Source: SIG480 sp045636865 (GTDB lineage: Bacteria; Bacillota; Clostridia; Oscillospirales; JAAYXM01). Taken from it: 39,896 nt of DNA. The notes under the pieces were generated by a model that did no database searches, was not told the DNA's origin, and saw only the letters and a program-made list of their open reading frames with translations. Each line of letters opens with the position of its first letter. The stretch's first letter is position 1. Positions 1 to 8,378 of this stretch are shown piece by piece. Location: NCBI GenBank assembly GCA_045636865.1, contig JAZTYJ010000018.1, forward strand, positions 1 through 39,896, given 5' to 3'. The position numbers were made by a program, and so were the translations under genes.

Positions 1-5
1 CGAAA

Positions 6-851
6 TCATTCATTTTTTAACCTCTCCTCTATTTCTTTTCTTTCGGGGATAGCCGAAAGGACATTCCTTTTCATAACACTTAAACCCGCAGCAACCGTTG
101 CCGTTTTGCAGGCGGATGAAATGTCCATCCCTTCTGCAACACATACGGCAAAGACACCGTTGAAGGTATCCCCCGCGCCGGTTGTATCAACCGCCTCTGC
201 CTTGATGCTCTCTATAAATTCCTTGCTGTTTACGGAGCATCCGCGACTTCCGAGAGTTGTGATGCAGTTTTCAAAAAGAGATGTATCAAGCCCATCTCTC
301 TCCTGCTCATTCGGAGTTACGGCAAAGATTCCGCGTACGACCGATGCACAAAGCTCTCGCGCAGGTGCGGGGTTTAAGATGATTTTTGTTCCGTGATGCT
401 TTGCAATTTCTACTGCAAGAGCATTCACATTCTCGGGAACCTCGTTTTGCAAAAGAAGGATGTCTGCATTTTTTATCTCATCTTCAAACGAGAGGACATC
501 GTCGCGCGTAAGCTCTGCCTCACGACAGACGGTAACGCGGTTTTCTCCTTTCTTATCCGTTAAGATAAACGCAAACGTCGTCTTTTTTCCTCTTTTCACT
601 TTAAGATGTGCATCTATTCCGTTTTCCTTTGCACATAAAGCACATTTTTCTCCATCGGAGTCATCTCCCACTGCGGCAAGAAACGAAACAGATGCGCCCA
701 TACGCGCTGCGGCAACTGCCTGGTTTATGCCCTTTCCGCCGATTTCTTCAAAAACTCCGCTTGCGGAGAGCGTCTCCCCTTCTTTGTGAAAGTGGTCAAC
801 ACTTAAGAAAACCGAGTTTCCGCAGATGCCTATTACCGCTATTTTTGCCAT
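6..851 (-). CDS. PfkB/ribokinase-family sugar kinase
   Basis: This 281-aa protein is an ATP-dependent carbohydrate kinase of the PfkB (ribokinase) family, expected to phosphorylate a sugar in the cytoplasm. The N-terminal sugar-binding signature GGKGINQA lies near residue 38, and the C-terminal signature DTTGAGDTFNG carries the catalytic Asp and the anion hole. Length is slightly below the usual 300-310 aa but both signatures are intact and the gene ends in TGA inside the window. It is the third gene of a minus-strand run, 12 bases after the SIS-domain gene, so it probably phosphorylates the sugar released or isomerised by its neighbours. Ribokinase-like similarity is clear; the actual substrate cannot be told from the sequence. 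Confidence 0.9.
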   Translation of the reverse strand: MAKIAVIGICGNSVFLSVDHFHKEGETLSASGVFEEIGGKGINQAVAAARMGASVSFLAAVGDDSDGEKCALCAKENGIDAHLKVKRGKKTTFAFILTDKKGENRVTVCREAELTRDDVLSFEDEIKNADILLLQNEVPENVNALAVEIAKHHGTKIILNPAPARELCASVVRGIFAVTPNEQERDGLDTSLFENCITTLGSRGCSVNSKEFIESIKAEAVDTTGAGDTFNGVFAVCVAEGMDISSACKTATVAAGLSVMKRNVLSAIPERKEIEERLKNE

Positions 852-863
852 ATTGCATCCACC

Positions 864-1586
864 TTACAGATGTTTTATTCTCGGGAGATATCTTGTTATA
901 AGCTCTTTGTTGTATTCCGCGCCGCCGTCGACGTTTCCGCTCATATATACGGGCGGCTTTGCACCGTCGCGACCTGCAAGGCTTGCCGCCTCAAGCAGAA
1001 CAGAATTCAATATGTATGAGCTTGCGGCAGTTGAAACACTGCCCATCTTTGTGTCACAACCGTCAACATCCATAACCGCATCGCCGTGCGGCACGCAGTT
1101 GTCGATATACAGGTCTGCACATTCAAAGAGCTTTTTGCCGTCCGTTTTGTCACCAAAGTATGCCGATGATGCAACCGCGATGTTTCTGATACCTGCGCGC
1201 GTTGCAGCCTGCGCCATTTCAACGGGAACTGCATTCTTGCCCGATGTTGAAACCGTGATGAGAATATCTTTGTCGGTTATGCAGTACCTTTCAAAAATGC
1301 TGTCTGCGATGCCCGGCATTTTCTCCATCTTACTGCTCTTTGCCGCGCCGTTGTGAAGCATAAGATCAGTATCAAGCATTGCGCTGACGTTTGCAAGCCC
1401 ACCTGCACGGTAGAAGCAGTCAAGCCCTATGAGGTGGGAATGTCCGCAACCGAATATGTATATAATTCCGTCGTTTTTGATAACCTCGGAAACGAGCGCG
1501 GCGGACGAGAGAATTTTTTCCTTCTGTGTCTCCTTTATCGCGTTCAGTACCTCGGTTATCTTTTCGAGATAGTTCTCAAAAATCAT
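864..1586 (-). CDS. SIS-domain sugar-phosphate-binding protein (UPF0309-like)
   Basis: This 240-aa protein is a single SIS (sugar isomerase) domain. The phosphosugar-binding loop FGCGHSH follows a hydrophobic strand at about residues 42-50, and a second conserved region (ILITVSTSGKN, near residue 105) holds the Ser/Thr-rich phosphate-binding stretch typical of SIS folds. Proteins of this size and layout are usually annotated as UPF0309 or sugar isomerase domain proteins and act on, or sense, phosphorylated (often amino) sugars. Its ATG overlaps the stop of the upstream TIM-barrel gene by four bases (ATGA), implying translational coupling, and the kinase gene follows after 12 bases. The exact reaction is not determined. 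Confidence 0.85.
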   Translation of the reverse strand: MIFENYLEKITEVLNAIKETQKEKILSSAALVSEVIKNDGIIYIFGCGHSHLIGLDCFYRAGGLANVSAMLDTDLMLHNGAAKSSKMEKMPGIADSIFERYCITDKDILITVSTSGKNAVPVEMAQAATRAGIRNIAVASSAYFGDKTDGKKLFECADLYIDNCVPHGDAVMDVDGCDTKMGSVSTAASSYILNSVLLEAASLAGRDGAKPPVYMSGNVDGGAEYNKELITRYLPRIKHL

Positions 1587-2614
1587 TTCTTAAGCACCCT
1601 TTTATAGTTTCTGCCGATGTTGTCCCAAAGTTCAATCGGATCCTTTGCGGCAACCGATGTACCGTATCCGCCGCGGTATGTCCACGTTGCAAGACGGTCA
1701 ACACCGAGGTCCTCGTACATATCAACAACCTTGTCAATCTGTGCAAAGTCGTCGGGACGCTTGTTATATCCCATAAGCCAGCGCTCTGACTCCTTGCCAT
1801 ACTTCTTTGCGATGGCAACCGTTCTCTCCGTAATCTCGCGGAAGAACTTTTCCGGGAGATCCCAGTTGATGATTGTTGTCGAGAAAACGTCGAAATACGG
1901 GCAAGCACCGACCATTTCCCAGTTGTCGTATCCGCGAAGCTCAGTTACATAATATGAGTTTAATGTTGCGTGTACGCAGCAGGTAATCTCGAGGTTCGGA
2001 TTAAGCTCCTTGAGAGCCTTTGATGTGTCTGAAAGTGTGAAGAGTGCCTCACGCCATCTGAACTGCTTAACGTCGTCGTTCATAAACTTCGGCATCTCAT
2101 AGCCGTAGTACTCCTCAAACTTCTTCATACATTCGGGGCAACGGCAAGCCCAGTCATCGCCTGCGCCGCCTGTGATTGAAGCGTATGACTTCGGATATGC
2201 ATAATGCGGCTCATCCCAGAAGAAACCGTCAACCTCTGTCTCGCGTGCGAGGCGGAGGCAGATGTTCTTGAAGTAGTCGCGGAATGAGTTTGTAACAAAG
2301 CAGGCGGCATTCAACACCTCGCCTGTGTATGCCGAAACCTGACGGTGGTGGATATTGTTCTGGAGGAACAAGCTTACCTGCTCGCCGCCGAAGTATTTTC
2401 CGATACCCCATGTGTCAGCAAGAACGCGAAGACCGAGTTCGTGTGCCGTCTTTACGATATTGTTGATATTCGGAAACCAGAAGTCCATATCAAATTCCGT
2501 AATCGCGAGAATGACAGTATCACAACCGTGCTCAATCATCTCCTTGAAGTCTTCCTTTGCGTGTTCAACGTAGTTAAATCCGTAATAACTTACAGCTGTG
2601 TGCTTAATTGCCAT
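1583..2614 (-). CDS. TIM-barrel glycoside-hydrolase-like protein
   Basis: This 343-aa protein has no signal peptide and reads as a (beta/alpha)8 glycosidase-like barrel. Acidic motifs sit at predicted strand ends: TEFDMDFWFPN near residue 40, GFFWDEPHY near residue 130, then a cysteine knuckle CRCPEC near residue 150 and a final TWTYRGG near residue 315. The DEPH motif is a candidate catalytic acid/nucleophile. The CxCPxC knuckle is also found in all five DUF4838 proteins downstream, which suggests a shared fold. The reading frame stays open far upstream to 3058, but the start is placed at 2614 because AAAGGAGAG lies just before this ATG and the extension would overlap a divergent regulator. 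It is first in a three-gene operon with the SIS and kinase genes. Substrate unknown. Confidence 0.75.
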   Translation of the reverse strand: MAIKHTAVSYYGFNYVEHAKEDFKEMIEHGCDTVILAITEFDMDFWFPNINNIVKTAHELGLRVLADTWGIGKYFGGEQVSLFLQNNIHHRQVSAYTGEVLNAACFVTNSFRDYFKNICLRLARETEVDGFFWDEPHYAYPKSYASITGGAGDDWACRCPECMKKFEEYYGYEMPKFMNDDVKQFRWREALFTLSDTSKALKELNPNLEITCCVHATLNSYYVTELRGYDNWEMVGACPYFDVFSTTIINWDLPEKFFREITERTVAIAKKYGKESERWLMGYNKRPDDFAQIDKVVDMYEDLGVDRLATWTYRGGYGTSVAAKDPIELWDNIGRNYKRVLKK

Positions 2615-2648
2615 AATTTTCTCTCCTTTTACATACTTTATTGACTTT

Positions 2649-2677
2649 ATGATACATCTTCTCCCGAAAAAAGTAAA
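2649..2677 (-). promoter_or_regulatory. Promoter of TIM-barrel/SIS/kinase operon
   Basis: On the minus strand TTTACT (2672-2677) and TATCAT (2649-2654) are separated by 17 bases, about 35 bases upstream of the operon start. It lies in the 153-bp region shared with the divergent AraC gene. Moderate match to the sigma-A consensus. Confidence 0.5.
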
Positions 2678-2720
2678 CACATTTTTCAAGCCTCTTGTTG
2701 GACTTTTCGAAACCAAAATA

Positions 2721-2749
2721 TTGACTTTGCTTTTCTGTGCTGATACAAT
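2721..2749 (+). promoter_or_regulatory. Promoter of AraC-family regulator
   Basis: TTGACT (2721-2726), a 17-base spacer and TACAAT (2744-2749) form a good sigma-A promoter. The predicted start of transcription falls about 12 bases before the ATG at 2768, so the leader would be barely long enough for the GAGGTG ribosome binding site at 2757-2762. Confidence 0.65.
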
Positions 2750-2767
2750 GGCACAAGAGGTGATAAT

Positions 2768-3535
2768 ATGTTTTTCACAGAGAATATCGGAAGCTTTAAG
2801 ATACGCGCCGTATTCAGACTCAGTTGGGATGCCGACAGGCGAATTCCCGAAACACGCGCCTGCCACGCTATATCTTTCAGAATGCGCGGCGATTCGACCA
2901 TGTTCTATAATGACAAAATAATCAAAGCGAAGGACAACGATGTAATCTTCTTTCCGCAAAACCTGACATACACCATCGACCATCAAAAAGAGGAGCTTTT
3001 CGCAATACATTTTGACACGGATGTCCCCCTGCCAAACGATATTGTCCTTTTCAAGCACGACAAAACATTTTTAATTGAGGAGCTCTTTTCTTCCATCTAT
3101 GACCTATGGCTTTCAAACCGCACAAGCGACAGATTTGAGGCGCACGCCGCGTTTTACAGACTTTTATCGGAGCTTGCGCGAAGCGAAGAAGAAAAACATC
3201 GCGACTCGCGCCTTTCAGACGTTACAAACTACATCCACGAGCATTTCAGGGAAAGCTCACTCTCTCCATCTTATCTCGCAAAGATTTTCGGAACGAGTGA
3301 AACGTATTTCCGCAAAACCTTTCTTTCCCATCACGGCACGTCGCCGCTCAAGTATATAAACTCACTCCGTCTTAAATATGCACTTGAGCTTCTTGAATTT
3401 GACTATCACTCGATAAGTGAGATTGCGGAAATGTCCGGTTTTCGCGACCCGAAGTATTTTTCAAGGTTTGTAAAGACAGAAACAGGGCACTACCCGTCCG
3501 AAATACGACGAAAGTTTATAGAAAAAACACCGTGA
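2768..3535 (+). CDS. AraC-family transcriptional regulator
   Basis: This 255-aa protein has an N-terminal cupin-like ligand-binding half (residues about 10-95, including IIKAKDNDVIFFP) and a C-terminal AraC double helix-turn-helix (about 150-250). The first HTH is around LAKIFGTSETYFRKTF and the second around ISEIAEMSGFRDPKYFSRF, ending in the family signature with GHYPSEIRR. It is divergent from the TIM-barrel/SIS/kinase operon, with two back-to-back promoters in the shared 153-bp region. It is the obvious candidate activator of that operon and possibly of the DUF4838 operon that converges on it. The inducer is unknown but is expected to be a sugar. The stop codon lies within the stem of the following terminator. 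Confidence 0.88.
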   Translation: MFFTENIGSFKIRAVFRLSWDADRRIPETRACHAISFRMRGDSTMFYNDKIIKAKDNDVIFFPQNLTYTIDHQKEELFAIHFDTDVPLPNDIVLFKHDKTFLIEELFSSIYDLWLSNRTSDRFEAHAAFYRLLSELARSEEEKHRDSRLSDVTNYIHEHFRESSLSPSYLAKIFGTSETYFRKTFLSHHGTSPLKYINSLRLKYALELLEFDYHSISEIAEMSGFRDPKYFSRFVKTETGHYPSEIRRKFIEKTP

Positions 3536-3554
3536 GGCATCACGGTGTTTTTTT
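3522..3554. terminator. Bidirectional intrinsic terminator
   Basis: A perfect stem (AAAAAACACCGTGA paired across GGCA) is flanked by an A-run on the left and a T-run on the right. It can serve both the AraC gene on the plus strand, whose TGA lies inside the stem, and the DUF4838 operon ending at 3557 on the minus strand. Confidence 0.9.
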
Positions 3555-3556
3555 AA

Positions 3557-5902
3557 TTATCTTCTTACGACTATCAAGCGGTCAAAGCAGAGTGCGTCTT
3601 CGTCTGCCGCATTTCCGCCGTAAGCCTTTCCCGATGCCTTTATCTCAAGATAAACATCACATTTATCCATCGGGAAGGTTACCGCAAGCGCGCGGAGATT
3701 CAACGATACTGCACCGAGAACGTACATAATAAGCGCAGTGTCGGTGGTGGCCATTAAGTTATCAACGCTTCCCACCTTGTAAAGAGTGAACTTATCGTGT
3801 GAAAAATCCTCTTTATAGAGTTCAAGTATCGAGACATCTTTGTCGTCCTGATATATGCTGAATTTAACGCTCTTTTTATGCTCCGCATCTTTTGACGTCG
3901 GGAGCATTTCATATCCCCAACCATACAGCATACCGACACTCGTCGCAAGCTTTATCGGCTTTTTCGTTGCGGCAGTTTCGTCTGAAACCGTCGCAAAACC
4001 GTAGAGATTGTTCAGCGGGAACTGATAAATATCCTCACTCTTCACCCCTGACAACTCATCCGGGATGTCAAATTCCGGCTTTTCTTTCGGAAGCGACATA
4101 TAATGCGCGCACTCCATCTCAACATGGCCTTTCCAGAGCTTGTTTACCGGCTTTTTTGAATATTCCGAAAGCGCATCGCAAACAAACTTGCGAAGCTTTT
4201 CGCAGTCAAACTCAAAATCATCGCCGGCTCTCTCCGCCGAAGCTTTGAGGTCGTGATATTTCGAGAGAATTGCGACATAGAGCGCCTTTGAAAGCCAGTT
4301 TATTCTCTCGCAATACGGCTCTTTCCCTTTGACTGCGCCTTGCGCTTTTTCTAAAATTTCCGACGCCACCTTCGCCGTTTTATAATCAACATAGTTAAAC
4401 GGACTGTCCTCCAGACAACAATAAACGTACGCCTCGTTCATCTCTGACGCACGGTGCAAAAGCTCGCAGTATTCCCGAACATATCTACCTGCCGCACCGT
4501 AATAGCGGTCGGTGAAATCGCGAAGAAGTGCATCTTCATCCGCATACGGATTTTCAATAAGGTGCGTAAGCATGTATTTATTGAGCTCCCACATATCGGA
4601 ATAGTGTTCCTCAATCTCAACGCAGAATCCCGAAACACCATACTCCGCCATCGTTTTTATCGTGTCGGAAAGACGGTAGAAGACAGGAAGCGGATAATTC
4701 AAGCGCATAAGGAACATATAGTCCCATATCTGAAGCTCACAGCCTGTCTTTCCGCAGAGAGCTGACCACTCCTTGAGAAGCCTTAAATATCTCTTGTTTG
4801 AAGGTGAATGAATGTTGCGGAGAATATCAACATATATGTTTGCAAGACGGACAACCACGTTCTTTTCCGGCACGGTATCGTCCTTCGGAGGTTCGATAAA
4901 CGTGAAATATGCGAGATGTTCAATTCGCGCAAACGGATAGACCTCGCGCACGCGCCTTGCAATCTCGTTTACAAAACGCAGAACGTATCCGCCGTATCCC
5001 GCCTCGCTTATCACCTTTTTGCACTCGGGGCATTGGCAATACGAATCAAAACCCGGCAAATCGTCGGGCGAAACGGAATAGTAGTGCGGAAACTCAACTC
5101 CCGTCTCCTCCCGGAGTCTTACGTCCTCTTCTATCGTTTCAAGAAGCTTTTCCGTTAAAGCAGCTATAAAGCTCTCATTTGTGAAGCAACGATGTCCCTC
5201 TTTGATTCTCTTGCCAAAAGCATCGTTCCACGCCCACCAATCGGGATGCTCATCAAAATATTCATCGGCAGGAAAACGCTTTCCCATAACGTGACAATGG
5301 TGAGGTCTTCCCATATGAATCATATCGCCGAATTTTCTGATTTCAGGATTGTGAGCACCTCCCGGAATTGCATCGTCATACTCCGAGATTACGTTTGTTC
5401 TCGTTCTTATGATATGGGGATATGCATCTATTCCGTCATCGCCGAGCGGTCTGTTGAGTATCGGCTTGCGGTACGGAAAATAAGGTGTGCCTTCTATATG
5501 GAAATTGTCATCAAGCGAAAGCGAGTCAAGTGCAGGAACATCCTCTTCATACGGATTCCACCAGCGCACACCGAGAACATCTTCAAGAAAATGATATACA
5601 GAATAGATTATTCCTCTATCTCCGCGTTTTGCACCACCCGTGAGAATGAGATTTCCCTCATTTTCTTTTATTATCCAGTTCTCTTTCGAGTTTCCGAGAA
5701 TGTTGTTGTCTTTCGCATACTCCGTATGCCCGACAAACATACACCTTCCCGCAGCTTCTTTTTCAGAAACTACGGGTAGCGAAACCGAAAGCGCCTTCTC
5801 TATATAATTCTGAAGCTCTTCTGCCGCTGTTTTCTCGACAATATGAGCATTTTCGGAGATGACTATCTTACAGTCAACTACTCCCTTTTTAAGAAAAAAC
5901 AT
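3557..5902 (-). CDS. DUF4838 glycosidase-like protein, operon copy 5 (last transcribed)
   Basis: This 781-aa protein has an alpha-glucuronidase-N-like domain at the front (about residues 10-120, with FVGHTEYAK, ENWIIK, GDRGIIYSVYHFLE and GVRWW), followed by the large DUF4838 catalytic-type region. Visible landmarks are HPDWWAWN (219-226), the acidic pair D280-D281 after a predicted strand, a cysteine knuckle C289/C291/C294, and VEIEE (428-432). The DD pair and the late Glu are candidate catalytic residues by analogy with other glycosidase barrels; that is inference. No signal peptide is present, so it should act in the cytoplasm. It is the most divergent of the five in its C-terminal third and ends the operon at a bidirectional terminator. 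Its ribosome binding site (GAAGGAAG) lies within the last codons of the gene before it. Confidence 0.88.
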   Translation of the reverse strand: MFFLKKGVVDCKIVISENAHIVEKTAAEELQNYIEKALSVSLPVVSEKEAAGRCMFVGHTEYAKDNNILGNSKENWIIKENEGNLILTGGAKRGDRGIIYSVYHFLEDVLGVRWWNPYEEDVPALDSLSLDDNFHIEGTPYFPYRKPILNRPLGDDGIDAYPHIIRTRTNVISEYDDAIPGGAHNPEIRKFGDMIHMGRPHHCHVMGKRFPADEYFDEHPDWWAWNDAFGKRIKEGHRCFTNESFIAALTEKLLETIEEDVRLREETGVEFPHYYSVSPDDLPGFDSYCQCPECKKVISEAGYGGYVLRFVNEIARRVREVYPFARIEHLAYFTFIEPPKDDTVPEKNVVVRLANIYVDILRNIHSPSNKRYLRLLKEWSALCGKTGCELQIWDYMFLMRLNYPLPVFYRLSDTIKTMAEYGVSGFCVEIEEHYSDMWELNKYMLTHLIENPYADEDALLRDFTDRYYGAAGRYVREYCELLHRASEMNEAYVYCCLEDSPFNYVDYKTAKVASEILEKAQGAVKGKEPYCERINWLSKALYVAILSKYHDLKASAERAGDDFEFDCEKLRKFVCDALSEYSKKPVNKLWKGHVEMECAHYMSLPKEKPEFDIPDELSGVKSEDIYQFPLNNLYGFATVSDETAATKKPIKLATSVGMLYGWGYEMLPTSKDAEHKKSVKFSIYQDDKDVSILELYKEDFSHDKFTLYKVGSVDNLMATTDTALIMYVLGAVSLNLRALAVTFPMDKCDVYLEIKASGKAYGGNAADEDALCFDRLIVVRR

Positions 5903-5909
5903 TTTTGAA

Positions 5910-8360
5910 TTACTTCCTTCTTACAATTATCATACGGTCAAAGTAAAGTGAGTTTTCGTCTTCCTTGCTTCCGCCGTAAATCTCGCCTTTCGCTTTCATT
6001 GAGAAGTAAACATCACACTCGTCCATCGGGAAAGTTACCGCAATACCTGTGAGGTCAATCGTAATTTCCTGCGGAATCCTTACTCTTGTGCTGTAAGATT
6101 TTGAGATTCCGGAAACCGTACCGATCTTATAAAGATTATACTTATCTGTTACGATATCTTCAAGGTAGAGGTTAAGCTGTCCAACTGTTCTGTTCTCCTG
6201 ACAAAGTTCAAAGAGAAGTGACTGCTTGCTTTCGCCATCCTTTGAAGTCGGAACAAGCGCATAAGGCGCACGGAATCCCGTTGCCTTGTCATAGCTGATC
6301 TTCATTATCTTTGAAGCCGCGGCATCTGCATCTTTCTCGAGAGAGTAACCGAACGAATCAATAAAGAATCCGAGAGTGAACTTAACTATATCCTTGAACG
6401 GGAACTGGTAGATATCCTCGGCAGGGACAGAAGCAAGCTCCTCGGGAATTGCCATTACTTCCTCTTTGTCCGAAAGCTCGTTCAGGTAATCAATCTCAAC
6501 CTGGGTACACGCTATAAGTCCCTCTGGTGTTCTTATCGGGAACTCGTAAGCAAATCTTTCCTCTACGCCGTCAAAGAGTCCGGAAACATCGGGCGGAGTT
6601 GTTATTCCTATTCTTTCGGGATTGTCGCGATAATCAACAAGCGCTGCAATCGCACGTGCGCGAACCTCTTCAAAATCAAAGTTGAACTCAAGGCCATCGC
6701 GCTCTGCGGATTTCTTAAAGTCGTGGAAACGGCTTGCAATAACCGTATCAAGTGTTTTTCGGAGCCAGTTTATGCGTGTGAGATAAATCTCCTCATCCCC
6801 TACTGCTTCTATTGCGCGTTCAATAATTTTTGAACCTTCGATTACCATTTTCGCATCACAGTAGTTAAACGGAGAGTCTTCCTCACAGCAGTATGCACGA
6901 ACCTTATTTCGCTCAATCGCCTCATCAAGAACGTCGCAGTATTCCTTTATGATCTTTCCTGCCTTGCCGTAATAGCGGTTGAGGAAGTCATCAATTATCG
7001 CATTTTCATCTGCATACGGATCTTCAAGAAGATGACTCATAAGGTAATTATTAAGAACACGGAAATCTGAAAGCTGTGCTTCGGTTTCCGCGAATATGCC
7101 CGATACTCCATACTTTACAAATGCCATGACGGTATCTTTGAGTCTTCTGAATATCGGAAGCGGATAGTTAATCTGGATGTTATAAAGATAATCCCAGATA
7201 TAAAGCTCGCATCCTGCCTTCTTGCAGAGTTCTGACCAACCGCGAAGCTCTTCAAGATACTGCGCGTTTGTCGGAGATGTTACTCCGCGAGCGAGGTCGA
7301 TATATACATCCGCAAGACGGATAATTACATTCTTTTCAGGAAGAGTATCATCCTTCGGGAGTTTAATGTATTCAAGGTATGCAAGTGTTTCAATCTTTAC
7401 AAACGGATAAACCTTTGCAACTTCGCGTGCAATACGGTTTATAAACTTGAGAACATAACCTGTTATTCCTGACTCTTCAATGCTCTTTGCACATTCAGGA
7501 CACTGGCAGAAGCAATAACCCATGAGGTCGTCCATCGTTATCGAATAGAAGGTCGGGAACTCAACGCCTGTCTTTTCTGCAAGCTCGACATCTTCTTTTA
7601 TGTATGCGAGAATTTTCTCGAGGAACGCGTTTATAAACTCCTCATTTGTAAGGCAACGATGGCCCTCTTTGAGATGCTTTCCGAGAGCATTGTTCCATGC
7701 CCACCATTCGGGGTGCTCATCGAAGTATTTTGAGGGAGGGAAGTATTTCGACATAGTATGGACATGGTGCGGTCTTCCCATAGTGAGAACGTCGCCGTAT
7801 TTTCTGACATCCTCGTGATATACGCCCTCAGGAATTCCGTCATCAAACGCAGAAAGAACATTTCCTCGTGTTCTTACGGTATGCGGGAAATATTCAACGC
7901 CGCACAAAGAATCTGCAAACGTCTTTCGATAATAGAAATTCGGAGTTCCCTCGCGATATAAATCTTCTTCAAACTCCAGAGTTCCAAGAGAAAGAACATC
8001 CTCTTCAAACGGGGTCCACCAACGGACACCTACGATATCCTCAAGAAAGTGGTATACAGAGTAGATAATTCCGCGGTCTCCCGCATTGACGCCGCCCGTG
8101 AGAACGAGGCTATCCTCTATCGTCTTCATTATCCAGTTTTCCTTGCTCTTTCCGAGGACACCGTTTTTCTTTGCAAAGTCGGTATGACCGACATAGATGC
8201 ATTTGCCATCAGCTTCGCTCTCCGGAACAACCGCAAGCTTTACGGAAAGTGACTTTTCTATGTAATTTACAAGCTCTTCAGATGCTGTTTTTTCGATAAT
8301 GTGGGCATCATCGGGAATAACTATTTTTGCATCTGCTACACCTTTTTTAAGAAAAATCAT
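5910..8360 (-). CDS. DUF4838 glycosidase-like protein, operon copy 4
   Basis: At 816 aa this is the longest of the five paralogues. It keeps the GH67N-like front domain (YVGHTDFAKK, ENWIMK, GDRGIIYSVYHFLE, GVRWW), HPEWWAWN, an SITMDDL acidic pair, a CxCPxC knuckle and an AETEA acidic motif. The extra length lies in an insertion between the helical region after YYGKAGK and the C-terminal beta domain (around VSGLFDGVEERFAYEFP). Codons for roughly the first 110 residues are almost identical at the DNA level to copy 3, while the rest is clearly diverged, a pattern of recent gene conversion. It starts 18 bases after copy 3 and ends 7 bases before copy 5. No signal peptide; substrate unknown. Confidence 0.88.
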   Translation of the reverse strand: MIFLKKGVADAKIVIPDDAHIIEKTASEELVNYIEKSLSVKLAVVPESEADGKCIYVGHTDFAKKNGVLGKSKENWIMKTIEDSLVLTGGVNAGDRGIIYSVYHFLEDIVGVRWWTPFEEDVLSLGTLEFEEDLYREGTPNFYYRKTFADSLCGVEYFPHTVRTRGNVLSAFDDGIPEGVYHEDVRKYGDVLTMGRPHHVHTMSKYFPPSKYFDEHPEWWAWNNALGKHLKEGHRCLTNEEFINAFLEKILAYIKEDVELAEKTGVEFPTFYSITMDDLMGYCFCQCPECAKSIEESGITGYVLKFINRIAREVAKVYPFVKIETLAYLEYIKLPKDDTLPEKNVIIRLADVYIDLARGVTSPTNAQYLEELRGWSELCKKAGCELYIWDYLYNIQINYPLPIFRRLKDTVMAFVKYGVSGIFAETEAQLSDFRVLNNYLMSHLLEDPYADENAIIDDFLNRYYGKAGKIIKEYCDVLDEAIERNKVRAYCCEEDSPFNYCDAKMVIEGSKIIERAIEAVGDEEIYLTRINWLRKTLDTVIASRFHDFKKSAERDGLEFNFDFEEVRARAIAALVDYRDNPERIGITTPPDVSGLFDGVEERFAYEFPIRTPEGLIACTQVEIDYLNELSDKEEVMAIPEELASVPAEDIYQFPFKDIVKFTLGFFIDSFGYSLEKDADAAASKIMKISYDKATGFRAPYALVPTSKDGESKQSLLFELCQENRTVGQLNLYLEDIVTDKYNLYKIGTVSGISKSYSTRVRIPQEITIDLTGIAVTFPMDECDVYFSMKAKGEIYGGSKEDENSLYFDRMIIVRRK
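8037..8327 (-). repeat. Near-identical tract shared by copies 3 and 4 (unit A)
   Basis: This 291-bp stretch within the 5' coding part of copy 4 aligns without gaps to 10452-10742 in copy 3. I count 5 mismatches (about 98 percent identity). Flanking parts of the two genes are far more diverged, so this looks like a gene-conversion tract or recombination scar. Confidence 0.85.
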
Positions 8361-8378
8361 AACTTTTCCTCACTAAAA

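Noticed and set aside
2615..3058. N-terminal extension of the TIM-barrel gene (open frame up to 3058)
   Set aside because: It overlaps the divergent AraC gene and both promoters, shows no conserved sequence, and a proper ribosome binding site lies at the 2614 start.
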